A DNA stretch of 64,000 nt from Sinonovacula constricta (GCA_007844125.1 CM017556.1:67468255-67532254), one strand, 5' to 3'. Numbered from the stretch's first letter, positions 37,506 through 50,758 are shown. The notes: generated from the letters alone by a model not told the origin. Numbers and translations are program-made.

Positions 37506-38283
37506 AAACATTCTGTTCCTCCCAGAGCTGGCACTAGGTTTAATGGAAGCTTGCTTCATTTAAACTATGGGGTTACAAATACATCAACACAAGGAATTTG
37601 ACCGCTTTAACCATTGGTTGTTGTCGTTTCTCTGGATCAAGTACTCATTAATTAACATACTTATATCATTTAACATACTTATATAAATTACATACTTATA
37701 TCAATTAACATACTAACAGCAATTCATGCACCGAAGTCTAAACAATGGAGTGTGTGTTTTCGTTTCTCAAGCTTACATATTTTAACTTCCGCGTGCGATA
37801 GTTAACAATACCACGAAAGTAACTGAACATTAAAAGAACCGCCATTAAATGTCCTCACTTGTACACATTACTTTAAATACTCATGTATCTAATGACATTT
37901 AATTTCCACAATTCTAATTTTATGGCATCTTACCGAAACATCACAGTAAATTTTCTAGCACGGCATGACAACATACTTGCTGCCTTACTTCCTCATATGG
38001 AGCAGTTGACACTGCGGGGATGTTGGGGTAGAATGGTATCACCATCGACCTCTCCGTTATCCGGAGACTGGGATCAAGTCGCGTAACGACCACCATATTC
38101 GCATGATCCCTAGCAAAAAAGCTTAAACACTATCATGGTTTTGGGTATGAACCCGGCCGAACCCGGATCTATACCAACTGTGCTACCAGGGCCAATATTG
38201 ACATTTTGTACATGGTTGAATCTTAACATTTGTCGTTTAGCATTTTACAACCCTTCTCAAGATAGTACTAAGTCAATGCATTG
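37506..38283. other. Spacer with a possible SINE head
   Basis: Mostly AT-rich. At 38,150-38,200 the minus strand reads TGGTAGCACAGTTGGTATAG followed by GGGTTCATACC, resembling A and B boxes, with GGGTAGAATGGT upstream near 38,025. This is probably a decayed family-C SINE. The frame at 37,883-38,086 is not supported as a gene. Confidence 0.4.
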
Positions 38284-41200
38284 ACTGTCATGAGAAGCCA
38301 AATGCCGTCTAGTATACTGGCCCTGCACTAACCGTCATGAGATGCCAAATGCCGTCTAGTATACTGGCCCTGCACTAACCGTCATGAGATGTCAAATGCC
38401 GTCCAGTAAACTGGCCCTGCACTAACCGTCATGAGATGTCAAATGCCGTCCAGTATACTGGCCCTGCACTAACCGTCATGAGATGTCAAATGCCGTCCAG
38501 TATACTGGCACTGCACTAACCGTCATGAGATGTCAAATGCCGTCCAGTATACTGGTCCCGCACTGACCGTCATGAGATGTCAAATGCCGTCCAGTTTACT
38601 GGCCCTGCACTAACCGTCATGAGATGTCAAATGCCGTCCAGTATACTGGCCCTGCACTAACCGTCATGAGATGTCAAATGCCGTCCAGTATACTGGCCCT
38701 GCACTAAACGTCATGAGATGCCAAATGCCGTCCAGTATACTGGTCCCGCACTAACCGTCATGAGATGTCAAATGCCATCCAGTATACTGGCCCTGCACTA
38801 ACCGTCATGAGATGTCAAATGCCGTCCAGTATACTGGCCCTGCACCTACCGTCATGAGATGTCAAATGCCGTCCAGTATACTGGCCCTGCACAGACCGTC
38901 GCGAGATGCCAAATGCCGTCTAGTATACTGGCCCTGCACTAATCGTCATGAGATGTCAAATGCCGTCCAGTATACTGGCCCTGCACTGACCGTCATGAGA
39001 TGCCAAATGCCGTCCAGTATACTGGATCCGCACTGACCGTCATGAGATGTCAAATGCCGTCCAGTATACTGGCCCTGCACTGACTGTCATGAGATGTCAA
39101 ATGCCGTCCAGTATACTGGCCCTGCACTGACCGTCATGAGATGTCAAATGCCGTCCAGTATACTGGCCCTGCACTAACCGTAATGAGATGCCAAATGCCG
39201 TCCAGTATACTGGCCCTGCACTAACCGTAATGAGATGCCAAATGCCGTCCAGTATACTGGTCCCGCACTGACCGTCATGAGATGTCAAATGCCGTCCAGT
39301 ATATTGGCCCTGCACTAACCGTCATGAGATGTCAAATGCCGTCCAGTATACTGGCCCTGCACTAACCGTAATGAGATGCCAAATGCCGTCCAGTATACTG
39401 GTCCCGCACTGACCGTCATGAGATGTCAAATGCCGTCCAGTATACTGGCCCTGCACTAACCGTCATGAGATGCCAAATGCCGTCCAGTATACTGGCCCTG
39501 CACTAACCGTAATGAGATGTCAAATGCCATCCAGTATACTGGCACTGCACTAACCGTCATGAGATGCCAAATGCCGTCCAGTATACTGGCCCTGCACTAA
39601 CCGTAATGAGATGTCAAATGCCATCCAGTATACTGGCCCTGCACTAACCGTCATGAGATGTCAAATGCCGTCCCGTATACTGGCCCTGCACTAACCGTCA
39701 TGAGATGTCAAATGCCGTCCAGTATACTGGCCCTGCACAGACCGTCGTGAGATGCCAAATGCCGTCCAGTATACTGGCCCTGCACTAACCGTCATGAGAT
39801 GTCAAATGCCGTCCAGTATACTGGTCCCGCACTGACCGTCATGAGATGTCAAATGCCGTCCAGTAAACTGGCCCTGCACTAACCGTCATGAGATGTCAAA
39901 TGCCGTCCAGTATACTGGTCCCGCACTAACCGTCGTGAGATGTCAAATGCCGTCCAGTATACTGGCCCTGCACTAACCGTCATGAGATGTCAAATGCCGT
40001 CCAGTATACTGGCCCTGCACTAACCGTCATGAGATGTCAAATGCCGTCCAGTATACTGGCCCTGCACTAACCGTCATGAGATGTCAAAAAACCGTCCAGT
40101 ATACTGGCCCTGCACAGACCGTCGTGAGATGCCAAATGCCGTCCAGTATACTGGCCCTGCACTAACCGTCATGAGATGTCAAATGCCGTCCAGTATACTG
40201 GTCCCGCACTGACCGTCATGAGATGTCAAATGCCGTCCAGTATACTGGTCCCGCACTGACCGTCATGAGATGTCAAATGCCGTCCAGTAAACTGGCCCTG
40301 CACTAACCGTCATGAGATGTCAAATGCCGTCCAGTATACTGGTCCCGCACTAACCGTCATGAGATGTCAAATGCCGTCCAGTATACTGGTCCCGCACTAA
40401 CCGTCATGAGATGTCAAATGCCGTCCAGTATACTGGCACTGCACTAACCGTCATGAGATGTCAAATGCCGTCCAGTATACTGGCCCTGCACTAACCGTCA
40501 TGAGATGTCAAATGCCGTCCAGTATACTGGCCCTGCACAGACCGTCGTGAGATGCCAAATGCCGTCCAGTATACTGGCCCTGCACTAACCGTCATGAGAT
40601 GTCAAATGCCGTCCAGTATACTGGCCCTGCACAGACCGTCGTGAGATGCCAAATGCCGTCCAGTATACTGGCCCTGCACTAACCGTCATGAGATGTCAAA
40701 TGCCGTCCAGTATACTGGTCCCGCACTGACCGTCATGAGATGTCAAATGCCGTCCAGTATACTGGCCCTGCACTAACCGTCATGAGATGTCAAATGCCGT
40801 CCAGTATACTGGTCCCGCACTGACCGTCATGAGATGTCAAATGCCGTCCAGTATACTGGTCCCGCACTGACCGTCATGAGATGTCAAATGCCGTCCAGTA
40901 AACTGGCCCTGCACTAACCGTCATGAGATGTCAAATGCCGTCCAGTATACTGGTCCCGCACTAACCGTCATGAGATGTCAAATGCCGTCCAGTATACTGG
41001 TCCCGCACTAACCGTCATGAGATGTCAAATGCCGTCCAGTATACTGGCACTGCACTAACCGTCATGAGATGTCAAATGCCGTCCAGTATACTGGCCCTGC
41101 ACTAACCGTCATGAGATGTCAAATGCCGTCCAGTATACTGGCCCTGCACAGACCGTCGTGAGATGCCAAATGCCGTCCAGTATACTGGCCCTGCACTAAC

Positions 41201-42368
41201 CGTCATGAGATGTCAAATGCCGTCCAGTATACTGGTCCCGCACTGACCGTCATGAGATGTCAAATGCCGTCCAGTATACTGGTCCCGCACTGACCGTCAT
41301 GAGATGTCAAATGCCGTCCAGTATACTGGTCCCGCACTGACCGTCATGAGATGTCAAATGCCGTCCAGTAAACTGGCCCTGCACTAACCGTCATGAGATG
41401 TCAAATGCCGTCCAGTATACTGGTCCCGCACTAACCGTCGTGAGATGCCAACTGCCGTCTAGTATACTGGTCCCGCACTGACCGTCATGAGATGTCAAAT
41501 GCCGTCCAGTATACTGGCCCTGCACTAATCGTCATGAGATGTCAAATGCCGTCCAGTATACTGGCCCTGCACTAACCGTCATGAGATGTCAAATGCCGTC
41601 CAGTATACTGGTCCCGCACTGACCGTCATGAGATGTCAAATGCCGTCCAGTATACTGGCCCTGAACTAACCGTCATGAGATGTCAAATGCCGTCCAGTAT
41701 ACTGGTCCCGCACTAACCGTCATGAGATGTCAAATGCCGTCCAGTATACTGGTCCCGCACTAACCGTCATGAGATGTCAAATGCCGTCTAGTATACTGGC
41801 CCTGCACTAATCGTCATGAGATGTCAAATGCCGTCCAGTATACTGGCCCTGCACTAACCGTCATGAGATGTCAAATGCCGTCCAGTATACTGGTCCCGCA
41901 CTGACCGTCATGAGATGTCAAATGCCGTCCAGTATACTGGCCCTGAACTAACCGTCATGAGATGTCAAATGCCGTCCAGTATACTGGTCCCGCACTGACC
42001 GTCATGAGATGTCAAATGCCGTCCAGTATACTGGCCCTGCACTAACCGTCATGAGATGTCAAATGCCGTCCAGTATACTGGCCCTGCACTGACCGTCATG
42101 AGATGCCAAATGCCGTCCAGTATACTGGCCCTGCACTGACCGTCATGAGATGTCAAATGCCGTCCAGTATACTGGCCCTGCACTGACCGCCATGGGATGC
42201 CAAATGCCGTCCAGTATACTGGCCCTGCACTAACCGTCATGAGATGCCAAATGCCGTCCAGTATACTGGTCCCGCACTGACCGTCATGAGATGTCAAATG
42301 CCGTCCAGTATACTGGCCCTGCACTGACCGCCATGAGATGCAAAATGCCATCCAGTATACTGGCCCTA
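38284..42368. repeat. 47-bp minisatellite array with higher-order structure, about 87 copies
   Basis: Unit AACCGTCATGAGATGTCAAA plus TGCCGTCCAGTATACTGGCC plus CTGCACT. Variant units (CAGTAAACTGG; GTCCCGCACTGACC; CACAGACCGTCGTGAGATGC; GGCACTGCAC) recur in the same order. CAGTAAACTGG occurs at 39,861, 40,285, 40,896 and 41,366, spacings of 424, 611 and 470 bp, close to 9, 13 and 10 units. This indicates amplification of multi-unit blocks. Confidence 0.97.
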
Positions 42369-44220
42369 GAAATTAAAAAAGATCTAAATGCAGGATTGAG
42401 CTTTTCCATTTATGACCAATTGTTAAGGGCAAGTGGGTCAATGTTCCAATAAACAATCAAGGACTTACGACCCTGGATGGCCAAATGCTGACCAAAGTCT
42501 AGAGAAATACAATGTCTGTTGTTGCCATCAAACCTACATTTCTCAACAAGACGAGAAAGTACGAGCATGATTTAGAACAAAGAATTATATCAGAATCTCA
42601 ACAAAAACAAGTCACGGAAATGGGCGGAAATGGGCGGATATGGACGGAAATTAAAAGACTGTCCCACCTAGGCTGCTGTATTCACCATGATCCTCTCCTG
42701 TGAACCAATGACTGACAACGTTATATTACGTGTATTGTCAGTGAAGAAAATGTTTTACTTGCATCAGTACGTGATTAAATCGTAGTTTATTGCAATTGTT
42801 ACAAAAACACAGTTTCCAGTACACCTTTGACATTTGATTGAGTTGACCTTAGTAATACAATAACAATTATCCATCCATTGAAACTGCAAGTATCGTTGCA
42901 ATACGTTCCTAAATGTACATCGCTAATTGGAAATCACTTTATTATATTAAATATCGTGTGTTTGTATATGACTGCGTGTTTTGCAATAACATAGAAAATG
43001 TCATTAAAATGTATGATGCGACAAGAATGTATAATCACGTGTTGATTTGCCTGAACGAGCAGACTGGTAAATTTATCGAAGTTGATTTTACACGGTGAAA
43101 AAAACCTAACTGCCATCAGATCATACAAGAATGTCGACAACTGACGGACATTCAACGAAAGCGTACACTAGGGCAAAGGAAATCTTTCACTAGCTTATCC
43201 AATTATCGACAAAGAACGCAAGTAAATCCATGCCAATTACAGCATTAAGGTCGAAAAGAACGTTCGAACATGAATGATCAGAGAATCGAAAGACGTAATT
43301 ACATATAATTGAAAGGGGACCAGGAAGAACATGTTTGAAGCCAATGAATTTGAAGACATTTTTAAATTTTTGAATATCAGGAAAGTTTGTTATTCGTGTC
43401 ACACGTGACTGGTTCCCACGTGATCGGATATAGTGCTGCTTTCAATGTAATAACAAGTTAGAAGTTCTTCATCTAATGTATTGCTTCATCTTAACTTTGA
43501 ACAATCATACATAAAAGTGATAATCATATAATTAACATTAGCTTTACGTGCCATCTTTAAATGATTCCATAGTTCCCAGCACTAAAGGGTACAAAAACTT
43601 GACATCTGCTTGTGAGGAAAAAAACACCGTTGTAAATGAGCTTTTTTCGATCTTTATAAAAAGACACACAAAATGAAACCAATGTTTCACAATAGCGGAA
43701 AAATACGTGACATGTCACATTGTAAAGCAAAGACAAGCAACACAAACACATGAGTTAATGTCTTATTTTTCACAAACTTGATAATTGCTTTGCTGTTTTT
43801 CGTGCGACATTTTTTGCTTTTTACCTACTTGCCAAACAAAAATAGCGAGACGCCGAAAAGATGTCTACACGTAAAACACACATATTTACATGCACAAATT
43901 ATGAATATAAAAGTACTAAATCTCTAACAGCAGAGACAATGTACTCCTGCATATAGGTCGGGGCCTTCATTGTTGGTGGTGAGTAATACACATTACAAAT
44001 ACGCACGGTCACTCACTCGTATGCACACGCGCAGACACATACGTACATTCGCACGCGCACTCATGCAAGCTGGTACGGGCACGTATACACAAAAACAAAA
44101 AGCTTCTTGAACTCATTTTTTTGGGAAAAAATTAAAATGCGTAATTCGTAAAATATCCATTGACCTAATGCAGCAGTGATGGTGATATAAACATTCAATC
44201 TGGTTTTATCTTGAACAATG
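42369..44220. other. Intergenic, no gene seen
   Basis: AT-rich. Short open frames on both strands (for example 42,512-42,703 plus and 43,557-43,751 minus) show no domains and no supporting splice structure. A CA/CG-rich stretch near 44,000-44,080 is mildly repetitive. Confidence 0.4.
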
Positions 44221-44440
44221 TGACCAATTGCCGGACTGCTTAGCCTCTCACCGCGTGAGTTAGAGTCCCGGTCGGGACGAATTAGCCGATGTTCGGAAGG
44301 TCTTTCAGCTGACCTATGGCGTTTCTATTTAGAAATCTTCCATAGCGTTTACTCTACTAAGATAGCTGATGGTCGCTATGGTGATCATAATTGTGTCGCT
44401 GCGAAGTATTTGAAAAACAAAAAACAAACTTGAACGTCGA
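44221..44440 (+). mobile_element. SINE, family C
   Basis: A tRNA-like head with AGTTAGAGTCCCGGTCGGGA is followed by GGAAGGTCTTTCAGCTGACC and TTTCTATTTAGAAATC, the same block order as in other family-C copies. The 3' part ends TTGTGTCGCTGCGAAGTATT then an A-rich tail. A similar tail occurs at 48,538-48,570. Confidence 0.6.
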
Positions 44441-44552
44441 ACAACACAAATTAACTCTGATCATCCTTTATAAGTAATTCATTTCTTCTCTGTTTACAAC
44501 TACATGCAGCTGGATGGTACATATTACTACGCATAGCAGCAATTAGTGCAGA

Positions 44553-44640
44553 CCTTCATCTGGATCTACACTGTATGACCTTCATCAAGGACCTCGCAGT
44601 GTTTGATCTGGATCTACACTGTATGACAGTCCGATGATTC
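44553..44640. repeat. Dispersed repeat fragment, duplicated
   Basis: Two copies of ATCTGGATCTACACTGTATG separated by about 55 bp. The motif is shared with 34,167, 52,148 (reverse complement) and 62,935. Confidence 0.5.
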
Positions 44641-46624
44641 GTGTTTTGCATTTTTCTTTCCTCCATTGTCTAACCTGTTTTGCAATCTTACTTTCAAATG
44701 AAAAGAATATTGTTTGCCAGGTCAGTCAAGGGCATTTGTATGTCCGAATAAAATGTCCATTCTGAGATGGTGACAAAAGTGAAAGTGGAGCAAGACAATG
44801 ACAAAGCTGTTGATGGTTTTTGTTTTGTTTTAATAACGCTCCTTCTTTTGCTGCATCTGTTGATGACGGTGGTGTTAAAATGGTATACGACAGGTCTGAG
44901 AATTTGTTATCACAGACAATAAATTATTGGTATTTTTAAAGATTCGGCGAAATGCTGTTTATGGATGTAACACATCTGTGTGAAAATGAACCCAGCATCA
45001 TTACAAAAAAATGCATTTCCTATCAGAGTTACGCTGAAAAGTAAGCTACTTTTAAACTTAGATAACCACGTGACCACTCAATTTTGAGATCGCGATACTT
45101 TATCATCGTCAGGGGTAATCCACTCTGGTGTCGATAACTATAGCATAAACCCCCAAAGTTGTGTTTACTTCGATTAAGTTATGAGGATATGCAGAAATGA
45201 TGCCCAAATTCACACAAATAAGTGTAAGGTATTGTTACAAGTACTCGGTACAGACAAACTGTCGAATGACACCTTTAATGTTGATGATTGCGATGAAATT
45301 TTCATCAAGAACTGGCTACTGCGGTAAATGATGATGTTTTCAGACATAATCTGAACCTACGGGTGTGGACGTTTACACTAATCGATATAAAGTGTTTGAA
45401 CAATGCACATTTGACCTGGATCCATCTCTTATACATTCCAGTATTAACAAAAGACTGCCTGAGTGAATTATCAATAAATGATGCGATGCCGTAATGCCAT
45501 TCCGCCATTGAAGTCCTTTTGTCCCGCTGTCAGGACTCAATAACAGTAATGAAAGATAAACAGCATCTTTGTCGAGTTGACATATTTACGACCAGGACAC
45601 ATTGGCTCTCTCACACCTTACATTGCTTGACCGACCACCACGGACACGGCATTATATAGGTCAGTTTGTCTGGACACTGTCCAATTCTGCTCAATGACTT
45701 ACAAAGATGGAGATGTTTAGCCTTGTTATGATATATGTGTTTATAAGCAATACAAAAACTAAGATAATGGCTTACATGTACATTTCTACGCAAAGGTAAC
45801 AAATATATTTCTAAAGACCCAGCAGCAAAAAGTGAAAATCCAGACAAGACTGGTCGGTTGGTTATACACTATTTGCGTATGCATGTTTTATTCGCGCAGA
45901 AGATAATCGCATGTCGGCTCGGCATCAGACAACTTCGCCGAAAAAATACGCTTACAATTGTGTACTGTTGATAAAAATACAAACATGGGAGTCCTGTTAC
46001 CATATACGGACCAGTATATTTCACATCTTTATTATCCAACACAAACATATAACAGATTATCGTTGATAATAAATGATGCAATATATGCAACGGATAAAAG
46101 AGTGAAAGGACAAATTATGACTTATATTAAAAAAGAGTCATAACTGCATGCCTGTGAACGTTTCACTGATCTAGTGTTTTAAACGTGAGTAAGCCCAAGT
46201 AGTAGGCAGATCTTTTATTGTTGAATCTGCCGACCTATCAGCCGACCTCTCAGCCGACCTATCAGACGACCGCCGACCTATCAGCCGACCGCCGACCTAT
46301 CAGTTTATATCGGCTTATTCGTTTCGGCTTTATATGCACGTGTTTATGTTATTTAGTGAATTCGTGTACGAAACTACCACCAAAGAATGATGTATTAGAT
46401 TTTTGCGACTCGTTTACTCAAGCCTTACTTACTTTAATCGTCTTTGTCATCGCCTTTGTCATATATCCCTATTTCTTACATAGATGACAGTATTACTTCA
46501 TAAACAAATTACGTTTTTACTATCCGTACACATGTATATCTGTTTATTTTGCCTGCCTGCCTGTCTGTCTGCCTGCCTGTCTGTCTGCCTTACTGTCTGT
46601 CTGCCTGTCTGTCTGTCTTGGACT
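44641..46624. other. Intergenic with a repeat related to the 439-913 element
   Basis: At 45,016-45,160 blocks such as TCCTATCAGAGTTACGCTG and GTAATCCACTCTGGTGTCGA match the interior of the MITE-like element near 596-700. A short run at 46,230-46,310 repeats CCGACCTATCAG, and 46,550-46,617 is a CTGC/CTGT microsatellite. No gene is seen. Confidence 0.5.
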
Positions 46625-46745
46625 TAGTACCACAACTGAGGCCGCTCTCCTCGTGGGTTTGATTTCCGTTTAATATGAATCTTGAATATCTTCCAGCTTA
46701 CCCGCGATGCGCTGGTGGTTCTACCTAGACCTTCGGTCTGGGTCT
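46625..46745 (+). mobile_element. SINE head leading into the 54-bp array
   Basis: Contains a B-box-like GTGGGTTTGATTTCC, then ATCTTCCAGCTTACCCGCGA and GCTGGTGGTTCTACCTAGAC. This is the family-C block order on the plus strand. The adjacent tandem array begins inside this element. Confidence 0.55.
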
Positions 46746-47880
46746 TTCAGCTTAACTGCGGTGGGACTGTGGTTCTAACCAGACAGTTGACCTTGGTCTT
46801 TCAGCTTAACTGCGGTGGGACTGTGGTTCTAACCAGACAGTTGACCTTGGTCTTTCAGCTTAACTGCGGTGGGCCTGTGGTTCTAACCAGACAGTTGACC
46901 TTGGTCTTTCAGCTTAACTGCGGTGGGCCTGTGGTTCTACCCAGACAGTTGACCATGGTCTTTCAGCTTAACTGCGGTGGGACTGTGGTTCTAACCAGAC
47001 AGTTGACCTTGGTCTTTCAGCTTAACTGCGGTGGGACTGTGGTTCTAACCAGACAGTTGACCATGGTCTTTCAGCTTAACTGCGGTGGGACTGTGGTTCT
47101 AACCAGACAGTTGACCTTGGTCTTTCAGCTTAACTGCGGTGGGACTGTGGTTCTAACCAGACAGTTGACCTTGGTCTTTCAGCTTAACTGCGGTGGGACT
47201 GTGGTTCTACCAGACAGTTGACCTTGGTCTTTCAAACTGCGGTGGGACTGTGGTTCTAACCAGACAGTTGACCTTGGTCTTTCAGCTTAACTGCGGTGGG
47301 ACTGTGGTTCTAACCAGACAGTTGACCTTGGTCTTTCAGCTTAACTGCGGTGGGCCTGTGGTTCTAACCAGACAGTTGACCTTGGTCTTTCAGCTTAACT
47401 GCGGTGGGCCTGTGGTTCTAACCAGACAGTTGACCTTGGTCTTTCAGATTAACTGCGGTGGGACTGTGGTTCTACCCAGACAGTTGACCTTGGTCTTTCA
47501 GCTTAACTGCGGTGGGCCTGTGGTTCTAACCAGACAGTTGACCTTGGTCTTTCAGCTTAACTGCGGTGGGCCTGTGGTTCTACCCAGACAGTTGACCTTG
47601 GTCTTTCAGATTAACTGCGGTGGGACTGTGGTTCTACCCAGACAGTTGACCTTGGTCTTTCAGCTTAACTGCGGTGGGCCTGTGGTTCTACCCAGACAGT
47701 TGACCTGGGTCTTTCAGCTTAACTGCGGTGGGCCTGTGGTTCTACCCGGACAGTTGACCTTGGTCTTTCAGCTTAACTGCGGTGGGCCTGTGGTTCTAAC
47801 CAGACAGTTGACCATGGTCTTTCAGCTTAACTGCGGTGGGCCTGTGGTTCTAACCAGACAGTTGACCTGGGTCTTTCTCC
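46733..47880. repeat. 54-bp minisatellite derived from SINE family C, about 21 copies
   Basis: Unit CTTAACTGCGGTGGGACTGT plus GGTTCTAACCAGACAGTTGA plus CCTTGGTCTTTCAG. Its reverse complement contains CTGTCTGGTTAGAACCACAG then GCCCACCGCAGTTAAGCTGA then AAGACC, which aligns along about 45 bp with the single-copy SINE at 59,480-59,530. The unit is a multiple of three, so it gives an 18-residue repeat frame. I treat that as an artefact. Confidence 0.92.
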
Positions 47881-49233
47881 GCCACTTACAACTTTAAACA
47901 CTATACCTAACATAATTTTGTCCCTACGATGTACTTTAAAATCAAAACAAAAAAAGGGTATTGTTTAATTTATTTTTGCTTTGTGTAATATTATTATTTG
48001 TCCATTTTTCCATTTTTGCTCTTCCTCTTAAATATTCCTGTTCTAATTATTATTGCCGTGTCTCTGTTGCTGTAAACATCTGGTTTTGATGAACTATCTT
48101 GTCTTTCATTCAAATTAAAATCATACTTTATGTCCTAGTGTATTTCATAACCTGTGTAACGTTCTGTAATTTGATCTTTAAAACAACAAGTATTTTGAGT
48201 AAAATCCCCTTTTCGTGCTGTATTTTTCTTCTTTGTGAACCACTATAGAGTTTTTACATGCGTTACTCAGTGAGGAAAGAACCGGTGTGATTCATATAAA
48301 CGTCGCCCCTTTTGTGCAACGTTTAACATAAAACAGCTTTACCAGGGTAATGGCTGAGTCGATAAATCAATTACGAGGAAGAACGCCTGTAACTCATCTT
48401 GTTCTACTCCTGGTCGGAGTGAACTCATTCATGTGTGGCGGTCTTCTGTCCTGACATGTGCAAGTTTTTTCTACGCAAACCTTGCAGAGGGACCTTCCTC
48501 AGCCAAATATAGACAAATGTCACCATCTAAACATACTTGTGTCGCTGCAATGTATTTCAAAATGAAAAACAACAACAACAACAACATACACAACACACCT
48601 CCCACTCCACCACACCCCGAACAAAACGAATGGAGCATATCTACAGAAGGAAATACATTTATGACAATATGAAGCTTGACCATCTTAATGTCGTACATAC
48701 AATGCAACCACACGTCATGACGTACATGATAACTTTATGTACATGATGCTGGACCACAATAAACAGAAGAACGTGGTCACGTGTCCACACAATAAGTGCC
48801 CTAATAGGAAGTAGGAAGCTGAAAGTGTGTGAAGAGGGGTTGGACTGTTTTCTGCTGGGAATGAAGTCAGTACAGCCCCACATGCGTTAAACTGGCAAGA
48901 CCTCTTCAACATACAATTCAATATTTACTCTGAACCTGTTCGGTACATTTGAACAATCCCAGGCGAAAAGTTAAGATTTTGATCACTTTCAGTGTCAGCA
49001 CTATTTCCATTGGAGTCTTTAATTACAAATTAGAATAACAACAAAAGTCAATACATGTCAATCAATTACATCAAACAAGCCTTTTCCTAATTTACCGACA
49101 ATTCCGAACTCTGCCTAAATGCTTCAATATGATTGACAAAATATCAACAAGATTATGAAACTATAATTACTTTACGTCAATAAAACAACACTTCTAATCT
49201 TTACATCGACCATGACTTCTTAATTGACTAACA

Positions 49234-49237
<4 letters not shown>
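47881..49237. other. Intergenic with a SINE tail
   Basis: AT-rich to 48,300. At 48,538-48,580 TTGTGTCGCTGCAATGTATT with an A/C-rich tail resembles the 3' end of the SINE at 44,221-44,440, so about 48,340-48,590 may be another SINE. No gene is seen. Confidence 0.4.
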
Positions 49238-49310
<73 letters not shown>

Positions 49311-49330
49311 TTGGGGGGGGGGGGGGGGGG
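49238..49330. repeat. (GT)n microsatellite followed by poly(G)
   Basis: A GT run of about 75 bp, interrupted once by GA, followed by 18 consecutive G residues (49,313-49,330). Confidence 0.97.
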
Positions 49331-50504
49331 TGTCCAAAAAGCTATCGGATTTAGACTGCACAATAAAATATTCGGATCACTTCCTTAACTTGCACAATTC
49401 AATATGAGAGACAACTTTAATTTAGTACCAAAAGGCCATAGACCCATGGCAAAATCGTACGGTACAAACTATCCAAGTATAACTGTAAAGAATTAAATAT
49501 TAAGAAATGAAAATACAGTAATCAGTTCTCGTCATTCTGTGTCTGTCAATATGCACTCCTATGGACAGCGACCCCTCAGAGGTGCAGTTGCAATTAACAC
49601 GAACATTTATAAAAGTAACCAGGTTTCAGTCGTTAAAAAAAGTATTCTATAAACTCCATGCTTATTTTTTCAGCGATAATATTCGACCAAAATTAAATGC
49701 AATCAATTTAGCATACCTTAAAGCCAATCACCATTCAGTCAGGAAGTACGTTTAAATTTAGTATTTTCAAAGTGTCAAAACTTTCATGGGTTATTAACCT
49801 ACTAATCGCGATGTTGAGATGACAAGCCTGGAAAAACGACGTGGATCGTCCAGCCAATACCTGCTGGAAGCTGCCTTATAAGGGTGTACTGTTTATTCTC
49901 AAGTTTCTAGCACTCAAGTTTCTAGCAATATGTTGTCTAACTTAGAATCTAGTTCATGCTAATTTTCAAAGTACTAATATGGGGTTTACTTAAATGCCGC
50001 AGGTTAAGGCGTGTGGAGCAGAGCTGAGGTGGGGGAGGGGGAATACTCAAGGAAGATTTGAAACGGTTGTTTCAAAAGAAATGTTAACACATCTGTATTT
50101 ACTGCTAATCGGTGCCTAGTTTGTCTTATTGCACAGCGTTTTTAGAATATAGTTATATCGCCCAATTGTCATGTTTATATTTAAAAAATGGCAACCTTTT
50201 AATTTTCATTGAACCTGTTGATTTCTCCCTTTAGAGCCAATTTAAACCTGGTAATGTACGGCCACATTTACCACGACTATTGAAAGGTAAAAATAATTTG
50301 ATATTTTGGATCAACAGCGGGACAAATACCTTTCTTGGGGAAATTTATAATTGTTGCGATCTGTTCGTACGGCAGTCATTGTTATTCACTTTAATGCATT
50401 CATTCACACGAACGTACCATAATTCTACATTATTATTACCACACTGTTAAAAAGAAGTGTGTAGGGTTTAGCGTCCCACTAAAAGTATTTAAGTTTTTGA
50501 AAAT
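49331..50504. other. Intergenic, no gene seen
   Basis: AT-rich sequence. The short frame at 49,561-49,755 is unsupported. Confidence 0.4.
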
Positions 50505-50758
50505 GGCGAGTAGCAATATATAGTGCTGCTATCACTTTGTTAGCATGCCATGGACACAGGACGTGATACCACACACAGCCACATTATCCTGACACCGGGC
50601 CGACCAGTCGTGGAACAATCCAATCCTTATATTTGTTTGAGCGTTGGCAAGGACCAGTTCCATTTAAATGACTGTGGTAGGTCGCGGCATTGACTTGAAC
50701 ACAAGACGTCCAGTCCCTGGAGCCGACGCTCAACTGTCTGCGCTACCAGGTCCAGTTC
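50505..50758 (-). mobile_element. tRNA-derived SINE, family B
   Basis: On the minus strand, CTGGTAGCGCAGACAGTTGA (A-box-like) and TTGTGTTCAAGTC (B-box-like) form the head. Then come CTTGCCAACGCTCAAACAAA and GGTGTCAGGATAATGTGGCT. The same blocks in the same order occur at 63,826-64,000, and the 3' part at 61,316-61,420. Confidence 0.7.

Noticed and set aside
35259..37601. Open frames of 780, 750 and 664 codons on the plus strand as a giant repeat protein
   Set aside because: All three frames are open because the 29-bp unit lacks stops. Each encodes the same cycling peptide, and there is no non-repeat domain.
46682..47897. Frames with an 18-residue QLNCGG-type repeat as a protein
   Set aside because: The 54-bp period is a multiple of three and the unit is derived from a SINE, so the frame is a by-product.
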